The notes beneath the pieces are model-generated. The model had not been told where the DNA came from. It did not search any database and was given only the letters and a program-made list of their open reading frames with translations. From assembly GCA_018883125.1 (NCBI GenBank), contig VEQR01000013.1, positions 1 to 51,610 on the forward strand: DNA of 51,610 bases, in the 5' to 3' direction. Origin of the DNA: Candidatus Kapaibacterium sp. (GTDB taxonomy: Bacteria > Bacteroidota > Ignavibacteria > Kapaibacteriales > Kapaibacteriaceae). The translations under genes were made by a program, and so were the position numbers. Positions 9,601 through 18,274 of the stretch are shown here, one piece after another. Position 1 is the stretch's first letter; each line of letters begins with the position of its first letter.

Positions 9601-12142
9601 CGTCACGTCGTCCGTACCAACTACAGCACTTCTGACACCAAACACTGTCGAGTACTTCACGGCTCAAGACTCCGTTGTGAACAACACGGTTGTGATCACA
9701 GCTGATGGTCTTAGCGGTACAGGCGCCCTGGTTGGCGTAGGTCTTCAGAATGCCAATGCACCTGTTGTGATGAACAACGCGCTGGCGATGCTGACGGACT
9801 CCAACACGGCAGCCATCACGAACTCGGCAATCTTCTATCAGGGTACGATCTTCCGCAATGGCCGCGTTAACACCTGGTACCTGCCAACAACGGCACCTGG
9901 TGCTCTGATCTCGAACAAGAATGCCTTCTGGACGCCAAACGCCGGTATCGGACGTGTTGTGGAAGTGTCGCACGTGAGCGAACTGGTATCGGCCGGTTCA
10001 CAGACAGAGTTTGCAACACTTGCACAGTGGCGCAACTGGACGGGACAGGACATCAACTCACCGTACGGAAACTTCGTCGCTGATCATGCCTTTGTCGGTA
10101 CAGCTCCGAATCAGAGTCTGCGTGTTGTCGTGACGCCACAAGTGCCAATCGGCTCGATTCTGAACAACAATGGTGAGCGACTCAGCGGTACAAAGCTGGA
10201 CGTCGAAAACAACATCCGTGGCGAAGCCGGTCTTGGCTACGACATCGGCGCTGATGAATTCAATGGTCGTCTCTATGTGAGCGATCTTGAAGTGATCGAC
10301 GTTCTGAGTCCAGCCGCGTATCGTGATGCGGTAGGCCCGACGAGCGATGCCGAGTATATCATGACCACAGCACCAGTTGATGTGCGTGCACGTGTCCGTA
10401 ACAACGGAGCACTTGCCACGACGCGTTCACGGGTCCGCGTTCGCGTCTTCATCGAAACACCGGCTTCGAACAATGCGGTGATGAATCCTGCACAGTACAG
10501 CAGCTTCCCGCTGGTGGACCGCGTGATCACGACGAGCCTGACGTCAGGTCAGTCAAAGGACATTCAGTTTGCTATCCCATCATGGTCACCACAGCCATAC
10601 CTTGGTATGACCGGGTATAACGTGCCTGCGCAATTCGCTTCGATGAGCGCCAACGTTACCCCACGGTACCGTGTTGAAGTATCGGTTGATGCTGACGAGT
10701 TCAACAACAACAATGTGTTTGCCAAGGATGTTCGATTCTTCATCCGCAAGTCAACACTTCGTCTTCTGCTGAGCGTTGAAGGCACGAACCTTGACATTCT
10801 TTCCGGTACGCCAACTCAGAACCAAATTGCTGCTCGTCTGAATGCTGACAGTGTTCAGAAGGCCTTTGGTGATCTTGGCTACATCAATGATCCATCGAAT
10901 GGTCGTTTTGATTTCGACGTACTTGACCGCTACAGCTGGGCAACTCGCTCGGTGGACTACACGATGTATCAAACGATCTTCTGGGGTCAGGACCTGAACC
11001 CACTTACGCGCAGTGAGCGTGATGATATCCGCAACTACATCGCCGCTGGTCAGCCGGGCATGAAGAAGAACTTCGCGATGTCGGCTTCAACGGTTCCATC
11101 GCAGCACAACGGTGCGTCGATCGTGTCTGACCTCAACTTTGTTCAGACAACTCTTCGTTGCCAGCTTCGTGCACCGGGAACTCCATTCTCGCCAACGTAC
11201 AGCGGACGGAATATCGATGGACGCGCGATCGCACGTGGCAATGGCGAAACAGTTGTTCGCACCGGTTTTGCCGGTGACGCCGAACCGACACCGGCTCTGG
11301 TTTCGATGTATTCGGATGGTACAACTTCAGGTGTTGTGAACGCTGCATATACCTACCGCCGTGCTGATCGCTCTACACCGAACGACTCGATCATGGGTAC
11401 GGCAACGGCCGGCATCACGGCCAACTCCGTGTACCTTGGAGTTGACTGGCGTCACTTCGCACGTTCAACATCTGCTACGGTTCTTCGCACAGGTATCGAG
11501 CGTGTTGTCCGCGGTATCCTTGACTTCTTCGAAACAAACGGTGGCGGCCTTGTTCCAGTACAGCTGACGTCGTTTGATGCTAAGGCTCGTGGTAAGAATG
11601 TTGACGTCTTCTGGTCAACAGCCTCTGAAGAAGGCCTTCGTCAGTACGAAGTTGAGCGCGCTTCCGTCAACAACGTCAAGGCTGGTGACATCACTGGTGA
11701 TGCATTCAGCGTTGTCCGCACAGTCGAAGCCAACGGATCGTCAACGACACCGAAGGATTACTCGATCACAGACGAGAAGCTTGTACCTGGCACATACACC
11801 TACCGTTTGACGACTGTTGACAAGGATGGCGCGCGCTCGACATCAGAAAATGTTAACGTCACGATCGATGGTGAAGGCTCGGGTCTGTGGATCAACACCA
11901 TTGCTCCGAACCCGGTTGTCGATGGTGCAGTTGTCTCCTTTGGAATGGAAACAGCAGGTCTGGTCGAAGTGATCGTCGTGAACAGCGCCGGTCAGGAAGT
12001 TGGCACGCTGCTGAGCGAAACCCTCACAGCAGGTGAGCACACTGTCCGCATGTCGGCAGCACAACTTGCTTCAGGATCATACACGCTGATCGTCCGCAGC
12101 AATGGCTTCTCGGTCTCGTCTTCGGTGACGGTAACCAAGTAA
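6671..12142 (+). CDS. Giant secreted surface protein, copy 2 (GEVED + beta-helix + T9SS sorting domain)
   Basis: This is a tandem paralogue of the gene at 705-6176, with the same length (1823 residues) and no net insertion or deletion. The signal peptide and leader end are identical. The GEVED head (~33-175) differs at about 25 residues, for example WLDLNQDG for WLDVNQDG. Residues ~176-470 carry only a handful of substitutions plus silent changes. From about residue 473 to the stop I find no difference, and the identity continues at the DNA level to just past the stop codon. Domain order and T9SS sorting tail are as in copy 1, so both are presumably surface-exposed through T9SS. Its own promoter and terminator make it a separate transcription unit. 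The pattern points to recent gene conversion of the 3' two-thirds with divergence kept in the head. Confidence 0.8.
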   Translation: MFRFYSVAVKAMILLVLLASGGELYAQYCRPTLPAQAWSGTTFISGVTIGNNYSRSSGVGAGGYEYLTSSGAPIPRGSNVNVTIQLGTAFFGVSYSVWLDLNQDGLFGPTERLLCLANGGSSASFTLNLPCDTRIGRTRMRIMTASYVGALPCPPDPCQLLEFSYPDCEDHDIDILGSFSGTSFPNDTPDSSAILVKGNIYDGLSANRPAPMIAVRASQAGQSTQLQYRIFGPLPSTDTVYSANWTFVAPSAGIFNVNPPTATGRLAGPGNALNTTNAIGGEYALLVRAPAAPGSACPDEYSRAFTIAVQRDISTRQIRSPQNNDAPRRFKYPNTTAIPVEAVFQNSGLDTVKNFRARVMLYAPSGAIEYADTVNVVDPLASTVRLTQTFANFIPSPGGHPVGIHRAVGCADLVDPFPDENSFNDCFPRPGSPNLNFEVGYNEEPAVNSVSVPVPNPTTLTQVLIQGRSFRPEGIFENNGIQDLSNVPVRLIITKLPQNTVVYNQTGIVPDIAAGQFNKAIFTFPTFTPVEGGDYRFCFRVEYPGDPVTTNNEICITRNVEANFNGTYTIGSTVTGPRNFPTIDSALNALYFRGVSGPVVFEFTDNTYTVTKVGVATPAIDLSSRIIGVSATNTITFRPSTERSISKGAVTINMETQSGLGVLFGQNTSPSNLYAIQRAQYFANAQNANSAGNITFDGGIQKALRFTMRKTTTTSPFVSVFYLSSGSSNISIQNVLVENATGVTPTYATSLPQVQFNSGSNQYRFETNTRNNTVSFTAGIVNRDTINPDNLGNLDTLINTNNKFIGNEINGFGYGIVSIGIGSLIKSGINEFRPYYNAGTEIRDNLIFNVRRAGIFAAYEDGAQITGNRIYNVGAVTGGTPTDASGILAGGELRYNNMNLFIARNEISGVSASAWVRGITVEQARNDYQSVAGGSGSARVLFPNKAERTYVTSNMVWGLTRTGAAANVAGIHLYTRRVTSSVPTTALLTPNTVEYFTAQDSVVNNTVVITADGLSGTGALVGVGLQNANAPVVMNNALAMLTDSNTAAITNSAIFYQGTIFRNGRVNTWYLPTTAPGALISNKNAFWTPNAGIGRVVEVSHVSELVSAGSQTEFATLAQWRNWTGQDINSPYGNFVADHAFVGTAPNQSLRVVVTPQVPIGSILNNNGERLSGTKLDVENNIRGEAGLGYDIGADEFNGRLYVSDLEVIDVLSPAAYRDAVGPTSDAEYIMTTAPVDVRARVRNNGALATTRSRVRVRVFIETPASNNAVMNPAQYSSFPLVDRVITTSLTSGQSKDIQFAIPSWSPQPYLGMTGYNVPAQFASMSANVTPRYRVEVSVDADEFNNNNVFAKDVRFFIRKSTLRLLLSVEGTNLDILSGTPTQNQIAARLNADSVQKAFGDLGYINDPSNGRFDFDVLDRYSWATRSVDYTMYQTIFWGQDLNPLTRSERDDIRNYIAAGQPGMKKNFAMSASTVPSQHNGASIVSDLNFVQTTLRCQLRAPGTPFSPTYSGRNIDGRAIARGNGETVVRTGFAGDAEPTPALVSMYSDGTTSGVVNAAYTYRRADRSTPNDSIMGTATAGITANSVYLGVDWRHFARSTSATVLRTGIERVVRGILDFFETNGGGLVPVQLTSFDAKARGKNVDVFWSTASEEGLRQYEVERASVNNVKAGDITGDAFSVVRTVEANGSSTTPKDYSITDEKLVPGTYTYRLTTVDKDGARSTSENVNVTIDGEGSGLWINTIAPNPVVDGAVVSFGMETAGLVEVIVVNSAGQEVGTLLSETLTAGEHTVRMSAAQLASGSYTLIVRSNGFSVSSSVTVTK

Positions 12143-12173
12143 GCTTCGACGATCTAAATCAGCCGATATTCAG

Positions 12174-12215
12174 ACGGCTCCTGTGCGCAAGCGCAGGAGC
12201 CGTTTGTAGTTTTGT
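12174..12215 (+). terminator. Rho-independent terminator after giant copy 2
   Basis: This is the same 10-bp stem and T-rich tail as at 6208-6249, shifted by 5966 bp. The lnt start codon lies only about 20 bp beyond the stem. lnt must therefore depend on read-through or on a promoter hidden in or near this hairpin. Confidence 0.85.
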
Positions 12216-12224
12216 GCCCATTCG

Positions 12225-13889
12225 ATGAAACGATACGCCGATATCCTGCTGCCAGCGGTGAGTGGACTACTTGCCGGGGCAGCGTATTGCCATGAGAGCC
12301 TGCCTGTTCCGGCGGAACTCATGCTGATCGGATGGGTACCATTGCTGTGGACGCTGTTCGGCCCAACCGTGGATACTCGTGCTGGCAGCGGTGTGTTGCT
12401 GCCGCTGTACGTTGCATTCTTTGTGTTTCACGGCGTATCTAACTGGTGGATTAGCAGCTGGCAGGAGCAGACGGATCCGTATCTCATGGCTAGTGGCATA
12501 GCCGTCTGGCTTGGACATCCGTTCTTTCTCATGCTTCCGTGGCTTGTTCTTCGGTGGATCGACAAAAAACTATCGCGCAGGATTGTGCTCGTACTTGTTC
12601 CGTTGGTGACAACAGCATTTGAATGGTTGCATGGTCAGACGGATCTCTCGTATCCGTGGCTGAGCCTTGGTTACTCGCTCGTCGATCGGCCTCTTGCTCA
12701 AGTCGCTGATGTGGTAGGAGTCTATGGGCTAACATTCTTGATCATGATCATAAATGTGCTCGCATATTCTGCTCTGCAGCGACGTAGTGACGGTCGCGGA
12801 ACACTGTTGCCCGTGTCACTTGCCCTCGTTGGTTGCGCTGTGTGGACGGTTTGGGGCTTTGCACGGCAAAGAGAATGGACGGATTCACGCCCAGCGGTCA
12901 AGATGACGGTGGCCGTTGTCCAGCCAAACATCAATCCATGGGATAAGTGGTCAGCCCCTTCCGAACAACTTGTGATCCATCGACAGATCACGGACTCGCT
13001 TGTTCGTGCGGGGGAGTCGTTCGATCTGGTCGTATGGAGCGAAACGGCCATTCCGTATGTGATCCGCAATTACCGATATATGGGCGACTGGGTGAATCTT
13101 CGAACATGGATCGACACATCGGGCTGTAGTCTGCTGACCGGATTTGCCGACATGATGGTGTACGAAAATGGATCAGCACCGGCATCAGCCAGATCACTTG
13201 TCGTTGATCCATCAGTGAAGTACGATCACTTCAATGCCGCAATGCTCCTCAACCCCGGCGAGACTGGTCCTGTTGTTCACCGGAAAACCATGCTGACGCC
13301 GTTCGCTGAGCGACTGCCGTTTGCTGATCAGCTGTCCTTTGCCATGCAATGGTTTGAGTGGGGTGTTGGCATCTCGTCATGGGGTAAGGGGCGAGAACGA
13401 GTACCGATGCAGGTGCGCAGCGGCTGTGTGATCAATGGAAATGTCGGACCGATCATCTGCATTGAATCGATCTATCCGGATGTTGCCCGAGACATGGTGA
13501 ATAATGGTGCCGATGTTCTCGCCATCATCACCAACGACGCGTGGTACAACGGTACATGGGGTCCACGGCAGCATTATGACATTGCCCGCATGCGGGCCAT
13601 CGAAATGCGCCGCTACGTCATCCGATGTGCCAACTCGGGAGTTTCCGGAATCATTGGTCCGACGGGACACTCTACACTTGAGCTGCCCGAAATGCGCCGA
13701 ACGGCCGCCGTCGGAACGGTGACCTGTTCCACGAACAAGACATTCTACGCTCTCAATGGCGACTGGCTCCCGATCATCTGCGCTGCAATAACGCTTTTGG
13801 CAGCATTGCTTGCACGATTTCAGCTGTTCCTTCGTATTCTACCCGCCTCATTCGTACGGCAATCTTCTCACATCTCACACGGCACATGA
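12225..13889 (+). CDS. lnt: Apolipoprotein N-acyltransferase
   Basis: Lnt adds the third acyl chain to the N-terminal cysteine of lipoproteins in the inner membrane, the last step of lipoprotein maturation. The protein has 554 residues: an N-terminal half with several hydrophobic segments, a C-terminal nitrilase-type (CN hydrolase) domain, and a final membrane segment near 510-530. The catalytic Glu-Lys-Cys triad is visible as E273 (VVWSETAIP), K354 (RKTMLTPFAERLP) and C412 (IICIESIYP), spaced as in the E. coli enzyme. No Shine-Dalgarno precedes the ATG, which sits just after the copy 2 terminator. The stop overlaps the next start (ATGA), so it is translationally coupled to the M16 peptidase. 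A remnant of this start lies after giant copy 1. Confidence 0.95.
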   Translation: MKRYADILLPAVSGLLAGAAYCHESLPVPAELMLIGWVPLLWTLFGPTVDTRAGSGVLLPLYVAFFVFHGVSNWWISSWQEQTDPYLMASGIAVWLGHPFFLMLPWLVLRWIDKKLSRRIVLVLVPLVTTAFEWLHGQTDLSYPWLSLGYSLVDRPLAQVADVVGVYGLTFLIMIINVLAYSALQRRSDGRGTLLPVSLALVGCAVWTVWGFARQREWTDSRPAVKMTVAVVQPNINPWDKWSAPSEQLVIHRQITDSLVRAGESFDLVVWSETAIPYVIRNYRYMGDWVNLRTWIDTSGCSLLTGFADMMVYENGSAPASARSLVVDPSVKYDHFNAAMLLNPGETGPVVHRKTMLTPFAERLPFADQLSFAMQWFEWGVGISSWGKGRERVPMQVRSGCVINGNVGPIICIESIYPDVARDMVNNGADVLAIITNDAWYNGTWGPRQHYDIARMRAIEMRRYVIRCANSGVSGIIGPTGHSTLELPEMRRTAAVGTVTCSTNKTFYALNGDWLPIICAAITLLAALLARFQLFLRILPASFVRQSSHISHGT

Positions 13890-15220
13890 AACGAACTCTT
13901 GCCTGCGGCTTTGCCGCGGTAGCACTCTTCTGCAGCATGCAGACGAGCCTGCTGGCGCAGTACAAGCCCCTTGCCTTTACTGAATATGATCTGCCCAATG
14001 GGCTACACGTAATCCTCCACGAGGATCATTCTGCACCTGTCGTGGCAACGGTGCTGCATTACAAGGTCGGCTCGCGCGATGAAGACCCGGCACGTACAGG
14101 CTTTGCCCACTTCTTTGAGCACCTGATGTTCGAATCGACCGATAAGATCGAACGTTCGACGATCGACAAAATGGTCAACGGGGCAGGGGGCGAGCTGAAC
14201 GCTTTTACGAGCAATGATCAGACGGTGTACCACTTTGTGCTGCCGTCAAATCAAGTTCGGCTTGGACTCTGGATCGAAGCGCAGCGCATGCGCAAGCTCC
14301 AGGTAAACAGCATCGGCGTCGAAACGCAGCGCGGCGTGGTCAAGGAAGAGCGCAAGAATCGCTACGATAATGCCCCGTATGGCGGATGGCTGGAAAAGGC
14401 GCAGAAGGCGCTCTTTACAGGTACGCCGTATGAGTGGGCACCGATCGGATCGGCGCAGCACATCGATAGTGCCACCATTGCCGAGTTCAAGGCGTTTTAC
14501 GATCAGTTCTATCAGCCGAACAATGCGATTCTGGTTGTCAGCGGTGACTTCGATGACAAGCTGGTCCGCGAGACGATCGAGGCATACTTCGGCGGATACC
14601 CAATGGCACCGGAACCGAAGCGTCCGGTGATTGGTGCATTGCCGCCCCTTGCCGGGGAGATTCGCGAGACCGTCAACGATCCAAAGGCGCAGCTACCGGC
14701 CATCTTCATGGCCTATCGTTCAATGCCGCAAACTGATGAGGACGTTTACGCCGCTGATCTGATCACGACCATCATGTCCAACGGAGAATCGTCACGCATG
14801 TACCAGTCACTTGTGGACAGCACGCAGCTTGCCGTGCAGGCGAGTATGTCGTTGTTTCCGCGGGAGTACATCGGCATGGCGTTTTGCATCGGCATAGTAG
14901 CGCCCGGCAAGGACGCAGGAGCGGTTGAGAAGGGGATCGATGCCGAGATCGATCGTTTGATGGCCGGTGGAGTAACAGAGGCCGAGCTGACAAAGGCAAA
15001 GAATATCACCGAGATGAACTTTGTGCAGGGTCGCATGGGCGTCTATCAGAAAGCTCTGGCACTTTCCGACTCCTATCGTTTTGATGGGAAGACCGAAGCC
15101 ATCAATGAGGAAATGACGAAGTACATGAAGGTCACAACAGACGACATCAAGCGGGTCGCACAGAAGATGTTCGGATCAAAGCAGCGTGTTGTTCTCACCT
15201 ATCTGCCATCGAAAGGATAA
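13886..15220 (+). CDS. M16 family zinc peptidase, catalytic subunit
   Basis: This is a 444-residue exported metallopeptidase of the pitrilysin/insulinase family (M16B, processing-peptidase type). Residues 1-25 look like a signal peptide (ending LLAQ). The inverted zinc motif HFFEH is at residues 75-79 (H75, E78 catalytic, H79), and the third zinc ligand is E155 in VVKEERKNRYDN, at the family spacing of about 76 residues. The C-terminal half is the usual non-catalytic M16 repeat. The start overlaps the lnt stop by four bases. The next gene, 5 bp downstream, encodes an M16 protein without the zinc motif, so the two probably form a heterodimer in the periplasm. The substrate is unknown; peptides or misfolded fragments are the usual targets. 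Confidence 0.92.
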   Translation: MKRTLACGFAAVALFCSMQTSLLAQYKPLAFTEYDLPNGLHVILHEDHSAPVVATVLHYKVGSRDEDPARTGFAHFFEHLMFESTDKIERSTIDKMVNGAGGELNAFTSNDQTVYHFVLPSNQVRLGLWIEAQRMRKLQVNSIGVETQRGVVKEERKNRYDNAPYGGWLEKAQKALFTGTPYEWAPIGSAQHIDSATIAEFKAFYDQFYQPNNAILVVSGDFDDKLVRETIEAYFGGYPMAPEPKRPVIGALPPLAGEIRETVNDPKAQLPAIFMAYRSMPQTDEDVYAADLITTIMSNGESSRMYQSLVDSTQLAVQASMSLFPREYIGMAFCIGIVAPGKDAGAVEKGIDAEIDRLMAGGVTEAELTKAKNITEMNFVQGRMGVYQKALALSDSYRFDGKTEAINEEMTKYMKVTTDDIKRVAQKMFGSKQRVVLTYLPSKG

Positions 15221-15225
15221 GAACC

Positions 15226-17400
15226 ATGCGCACACCACTGAATATCATTATCGCTCTTCTCTTGCTTTCGTGCGTAGCTGTTGAGCCGCTATTGGCGCAG
15301 ACATCGAAGAAGAAGCCAACGAAGCCGAAGAAGGGAACGCCAGCGGCCGTTACGCCGACTAAGGCTCAGGATCCACAGCCTGTGCAGGATGTGAAGCCAA
15401 ATCTTGACGTGCGTCCTCAGCCCCTTGCCGCAACATCCTTTGAGTTTCCAAAGTACCAGGAGTTCAATCTCCCGAACGGCCTGCACGTGTACGTGATCGA
15501 GAATCATGAGCAGCCGATGGTCACCATGTCAATGGTGATGCGAGGCGGCGAGGCCTATGATCCCGCTGGCAAAGAAGGTACGGCCGCCATTGCCGGAGAT
15601 ATGCTTGGGAAAGGCACCAAGAAGCGCACAGCATTGCAGATTGCTCAGGCACTTGATGGCGTTGGCGCAGGCATCAGCGTCAGCACAGCCGGTGAGTCCA
15701 TGACGATCTCGGCATCGTGCATCAAGAAGCACGCAAATCTGGTAATGGACATCTTCGGTGAGCAGCTTCGTGAACCGATCTTCGATGAGAAAGAGTTGGA
15801 GAAGCTCAAGCAGCAGTATGTCGCCTCTGTTGCGTCGCGCCGTTCACGGCCGATGGAAATTGCCGGTGCGCTTTCTCGGAAGGTCATTTACGGAATGGAC
15901 AACCCCCTTGCTCGGCGGACGCTCGAGTCGACAATCAAGGCCGTCACTCGTCAGGATGTGATGAATTTTCACGCCAACTACATCCGTCCGAACTCCGCCT
16001 CGCTTGCCATTGTGGGTGATGTCACCCTGGACGAAGCGCGTCAGCTTATCACGAAGTATCTCGGCAATTGGGAGAAGGGGGCTCGCCCTGAGGTAGAGAT
16101 CCCGGATATCAAGACCGAGCCTGCAGGCGTGTACTTTGTTCCGCGGAAGGGCTCTGTGCAGAGTACGATCATCGTCTGCGCCGCCGGTCCGCCGGTGCGC
16201 GCTGCCGACTTTGATGCAACATCGACAATGGCCAGTTACGTTGGTTCCGGCTTCGGAAGTCTTCTCTTCAACACCCTGCGCGAGACGTACTCGTACACAT
16301 ACTCGCCGTTTTCCGTACTCACGCGTGGCCGCCGGTACAATCGCATTGCCTGTGGTGCGGAAGTGCGCTCGTCGGTAACGGACTCTGCGCTGACGGTGAT
16401 CATTCGCGAGCTGCGCAAGCTTGCCGATGAGGGTCCGGAAGAAGATGCCCTTGCACGCCGCATTGCGCTGGAGGTTGGACAGTACCGCATTGCCTTTGAA
16501 CGCCCGTCAACCGTGGCGGCAGTTCTCCAGAACTCCTGGCTGAACGAAGTGCCGATCGATGACGTCGTCAATTACACCCGTCGCGTCGAAGCACTCACAT
16601 CGGGCGATATTCAGCAGGCAGCCGCGAAGTACCTCGGCATGTTTGACCTGCGTGTTGTTGTTGTTGGCAGTCCGGACGTGCGCTCGAAGCTCGAGTCATT
16701 CGGCACGATCCGTGAATACACTCTTGACCTTGAGCCCCTCAAGGAGTCAGCCCTTGAGAACGCCGGTATGACGGTGGACGAACTCGTTGCCAAGCACCGT
16801 GCGGCCATCGGTAATGTCGATGCCGTGCGTACCATCAAGACGGTTGGCAAGGGCAAGATGGTCTTCCAAGGCAAGGAATACCCGGGTTCGATGACGCGTT
16901 TTCGCATGGCTCCTGACAAGGACTACATCGAGCTCGACTTCGGCGTGATGAAGCAGCAGCAGTGGGTGAATGCTCCAAACGCGTGGACGGCGCTCATGGG
17001 CGGCCCCGCTGGCGAAGTACCGGTAGAAGAGCGTCCTCTCCTGTTCCACGAATCGAAGCTCTTTCCGCTGCTTTCAGCCGTCAGCGATGGGTACAAGGTT
17101 GATATCAAAGGCAAGCGCGATGGACAGATCGAACTGGAGCTCACCAAGGAAGGGGGCTCTGCAGGCCGATATTATCTCGATGCAACCACGATGCTGGTAT
17201 CCCGACGCGAGAAGGACGAGACAACGCCGCGCGGCACCGTCACCACAACTGAGAGATTCAACGGCTATGCCGACAACGGTGGTGTGAAGCTGCCGTCGAA
17301 GTATCTGATACAGAGCATCATCTACTCGCTGGATTTCGATCAGACGCACGAGGTGAATGCCCCCATCGAGGAGTCAACTTTCCGTCCGGCCGGACAGTAA
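15226..17400 (+). CDS. M16 family peptidase-like partner subunit with LolA-like C-terminal domain
   Basis: This 724-residue exported protein has a signal peptide (ending LLAQ) followed by a Lys/Pro-rich linker (~25-65). Two M16 repeats follow (~70-500). The position of the HxxEH motif reads GTAAIAGDM, so zinc binding and catalysis are lost, while the partner-subunit signature RETYSYTYSP (~350) is kept. This is the usual split of M16B heterodimers, where the preceding gene supplies the active site. After residue ~525 comes an extra ~195-residue domain. It has alternating strands and a MVFQGKEYPGSMTRFRM stretch, and resembles the LolA/LolB half-barrel fold of lipoprotein carriers. I infer that this domain binds a lipid or lipoprotein. 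With lnt upstream, this hints at a role in lipoprotein turnover or quality control. The domain call is by pattern only. Confidence 0.85.
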   Translation: MRTPLNIIIALLLLSCVAVEPLLAQTSKKKPTKPKKGTPAAVTPTKAQDPQPVQDVKPNLDVRPQPLAATSFEFPKYQEFNLPNGLHVYVIENHEQPMVTMSMVMRGGEAYDPAGKEGTAAIAGDMLGKGTKKRTALQIAQALDGVGAGISVSTAGESMTISASCIKKHANLVMDIFGEQLREPIFDEKELEKLKQQYVASVASRRSRPMEIAGALSRKVIYGMDNPLARRTLESTIKAVTRQDVMNFHANYIRPNSASLAIVGDVTLDEARQLITKYLGNWEKGARPEVEIPDIKTEPAGVYFVPRKGSVQSTIIVCAAGPPVRAADFDATSTMASYVGSGFGSLLFNTLRETYSYTYSPFSVLTRGRRYNRIACGAEVRSSVTDSALTVIIRELRKLADEGPEEDALARRIALEVGQYRIAFERPSTVAAVLQNSWLNEVPIDDVVNYTRRVEALTSGDIQQAAAKYLGMFDLRVVVVGSPDVRSKLESFGTIREYTLDLEPLKESALENAGMTVDELVAKHRAAIGNVDAVRTIKTVGKGKMVFQGKEYPGSMTRFRMAPDKDYIELDFGVMKQQQWVNAPNAWTALMGGPAGEVPVEERPLLFHESKLFPLLSAVSDGYKVDIKGKRDGQIELELTKEGGSAGRYYLDATTMLVSRREKDETTPRGTVTTTERFNGYADNGGVKLPSKYLIQSIIYSLDFDQTHEVNAPIEESTFRPAGQ

Positions 17401-17413
17401 TCGGAGCTCCTGC

Positions 17414-18133
17414 GTGCGCGTTATTGCAGCCATTCGAGCAATGTGGTTCGGCCTGGTCGATCCCACACGTATCAGCGAAATATCTCGAGAAGCGGCCGCG
17501 GCGGTTTTCGCCGTGGCCGTTCTGCTTGTATCCATGACCAATACCCTGTGTGCCCTCTGGGAGCAAGGAGACCTGGCGCTGGCCACAGAATCACGGATTC
17601 TTCTGCAGCATTCGGCCACAAGCCCCGTAAAGACTTCTCAGCTTGATCTTTCAACGCCGCAACGCCAGTTTACCGCGGCCCTTGGCGGCGCCCTGATCGT
17701 TACGATCGTCTCAACGGTTGTTATTGCCGGACTTTTCATGATCCTGGTCAGGTTCATGACCGATCGTTCCGTCACATTCTCGCAATGCATCATCGCAGCA
17801 TCGGCAGCATCGTCCGTGATGATCGTCGATACCTTTTTGGGTAGCGGGTTGCATCTCTGGTTCGGAACCGCACGGGCTGGCCTGCACGCCGGCGTGTTTC
17901 TGAGTCCGATCGATGCACCAATGCTCTTTACCTGGTTGCAGCGGATCAGCCTTTTGTCGTGCTGGCAGTATCTGGTCATCGCCATTGCCTTGGTCCGCTG
18001 GGAGGGACTGAACTGGCGATTCGGAATTGTTACCGGATCCGTTGTGTGGATCATTACGCGCCTGCTCTTCGGTCTTCTGACCCTTGTCAGTTGGATCGTA
18101 AGCCTTCAGGGGGCTGGCACCTCCGGCCATTGA
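17414..18133 (+). CDS. Yip1-like integral membrane protein
   Basis: I place the start at GTG 17414, which has GGAG eight bases upstream; this gives 239 residues. An earlier ATG at 17357 lies inside the preceding gene, and ATG 17441 is a later option. The protein begins with FGLVDPTRISEI, a common opening of Yip1/YIP1-family membrane proteins. It has about five hydrophobic segments (around residues 30-48, 95-118, 130-150, 180-200 and 205-230) and no catalytic motif. The gap after the M16 partner is only 13 bp, so it ends the lnt operon. Function is unknown; an inner-membrane accessory to the upstream envelope proteins is possible. Confidence 0.65.
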   Translation: MRVIAAIRAMWFGLVDPTRISEISREAAAAVFAVAVLLVSMTNTLCALWEQGDLALATESRILLQHSATSPVKTSQLDLSTPQRQFTAALGGALIVTIVSTVVIAGLFMILVRFMTDRSVTFSQCIIAASAASSVMIVDTFLGSGLHLWFGTARAGLHAGVFLSPIDAPMLFTWLQRISLLSCWQYLVIAIALVRWEGLNWRFGIVTGSVVWIITRLLFGLLTLVSWIVSLQGAGTSGH

Positions 18134-18148
18134 CCTGTGGAACCGTGG

Positions 18149-18189
18149 GATTACCAAAGATGTTACCATTGATGTTACCCGTGGGTAAC
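18149..18189. promoter_or_regulatory. Iterated GATGTTACC boxes plus inverted repeat (candidate operator)
   Basis: GATGTTACC occurs at 18159-18167 and 18171-18179 (12-bp period), preceded by a related GATTACC at about 18150. The last box runs into GTTACCC-GT-GGGTAAC (18174-18189), a 7-bp perfect inverted repeat. CCGTGGG also occurs twice (18144 and 18179). The site lies about 90 bp before the propeller gene start, inside a 141-bp gap with no other gene. I take it as a regulator-binding site; I cannot name the regulator or a clear promoter. Confidence 0.45.
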
Positions 18190-18274
18190 TCGTCACAATA
18201 TCAGGTCTTGAATCCGTTGTATATTGTACGGCTAACCCCATCCCCATTCACGAATGAATGACCTTGAGGACATC

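Noticed and set aside
705-12142. Transposon or composite mobile element behind the duplication
   Set aside because: No transposase, terminal inverted repeats or target-site duplications are visible at the edges.
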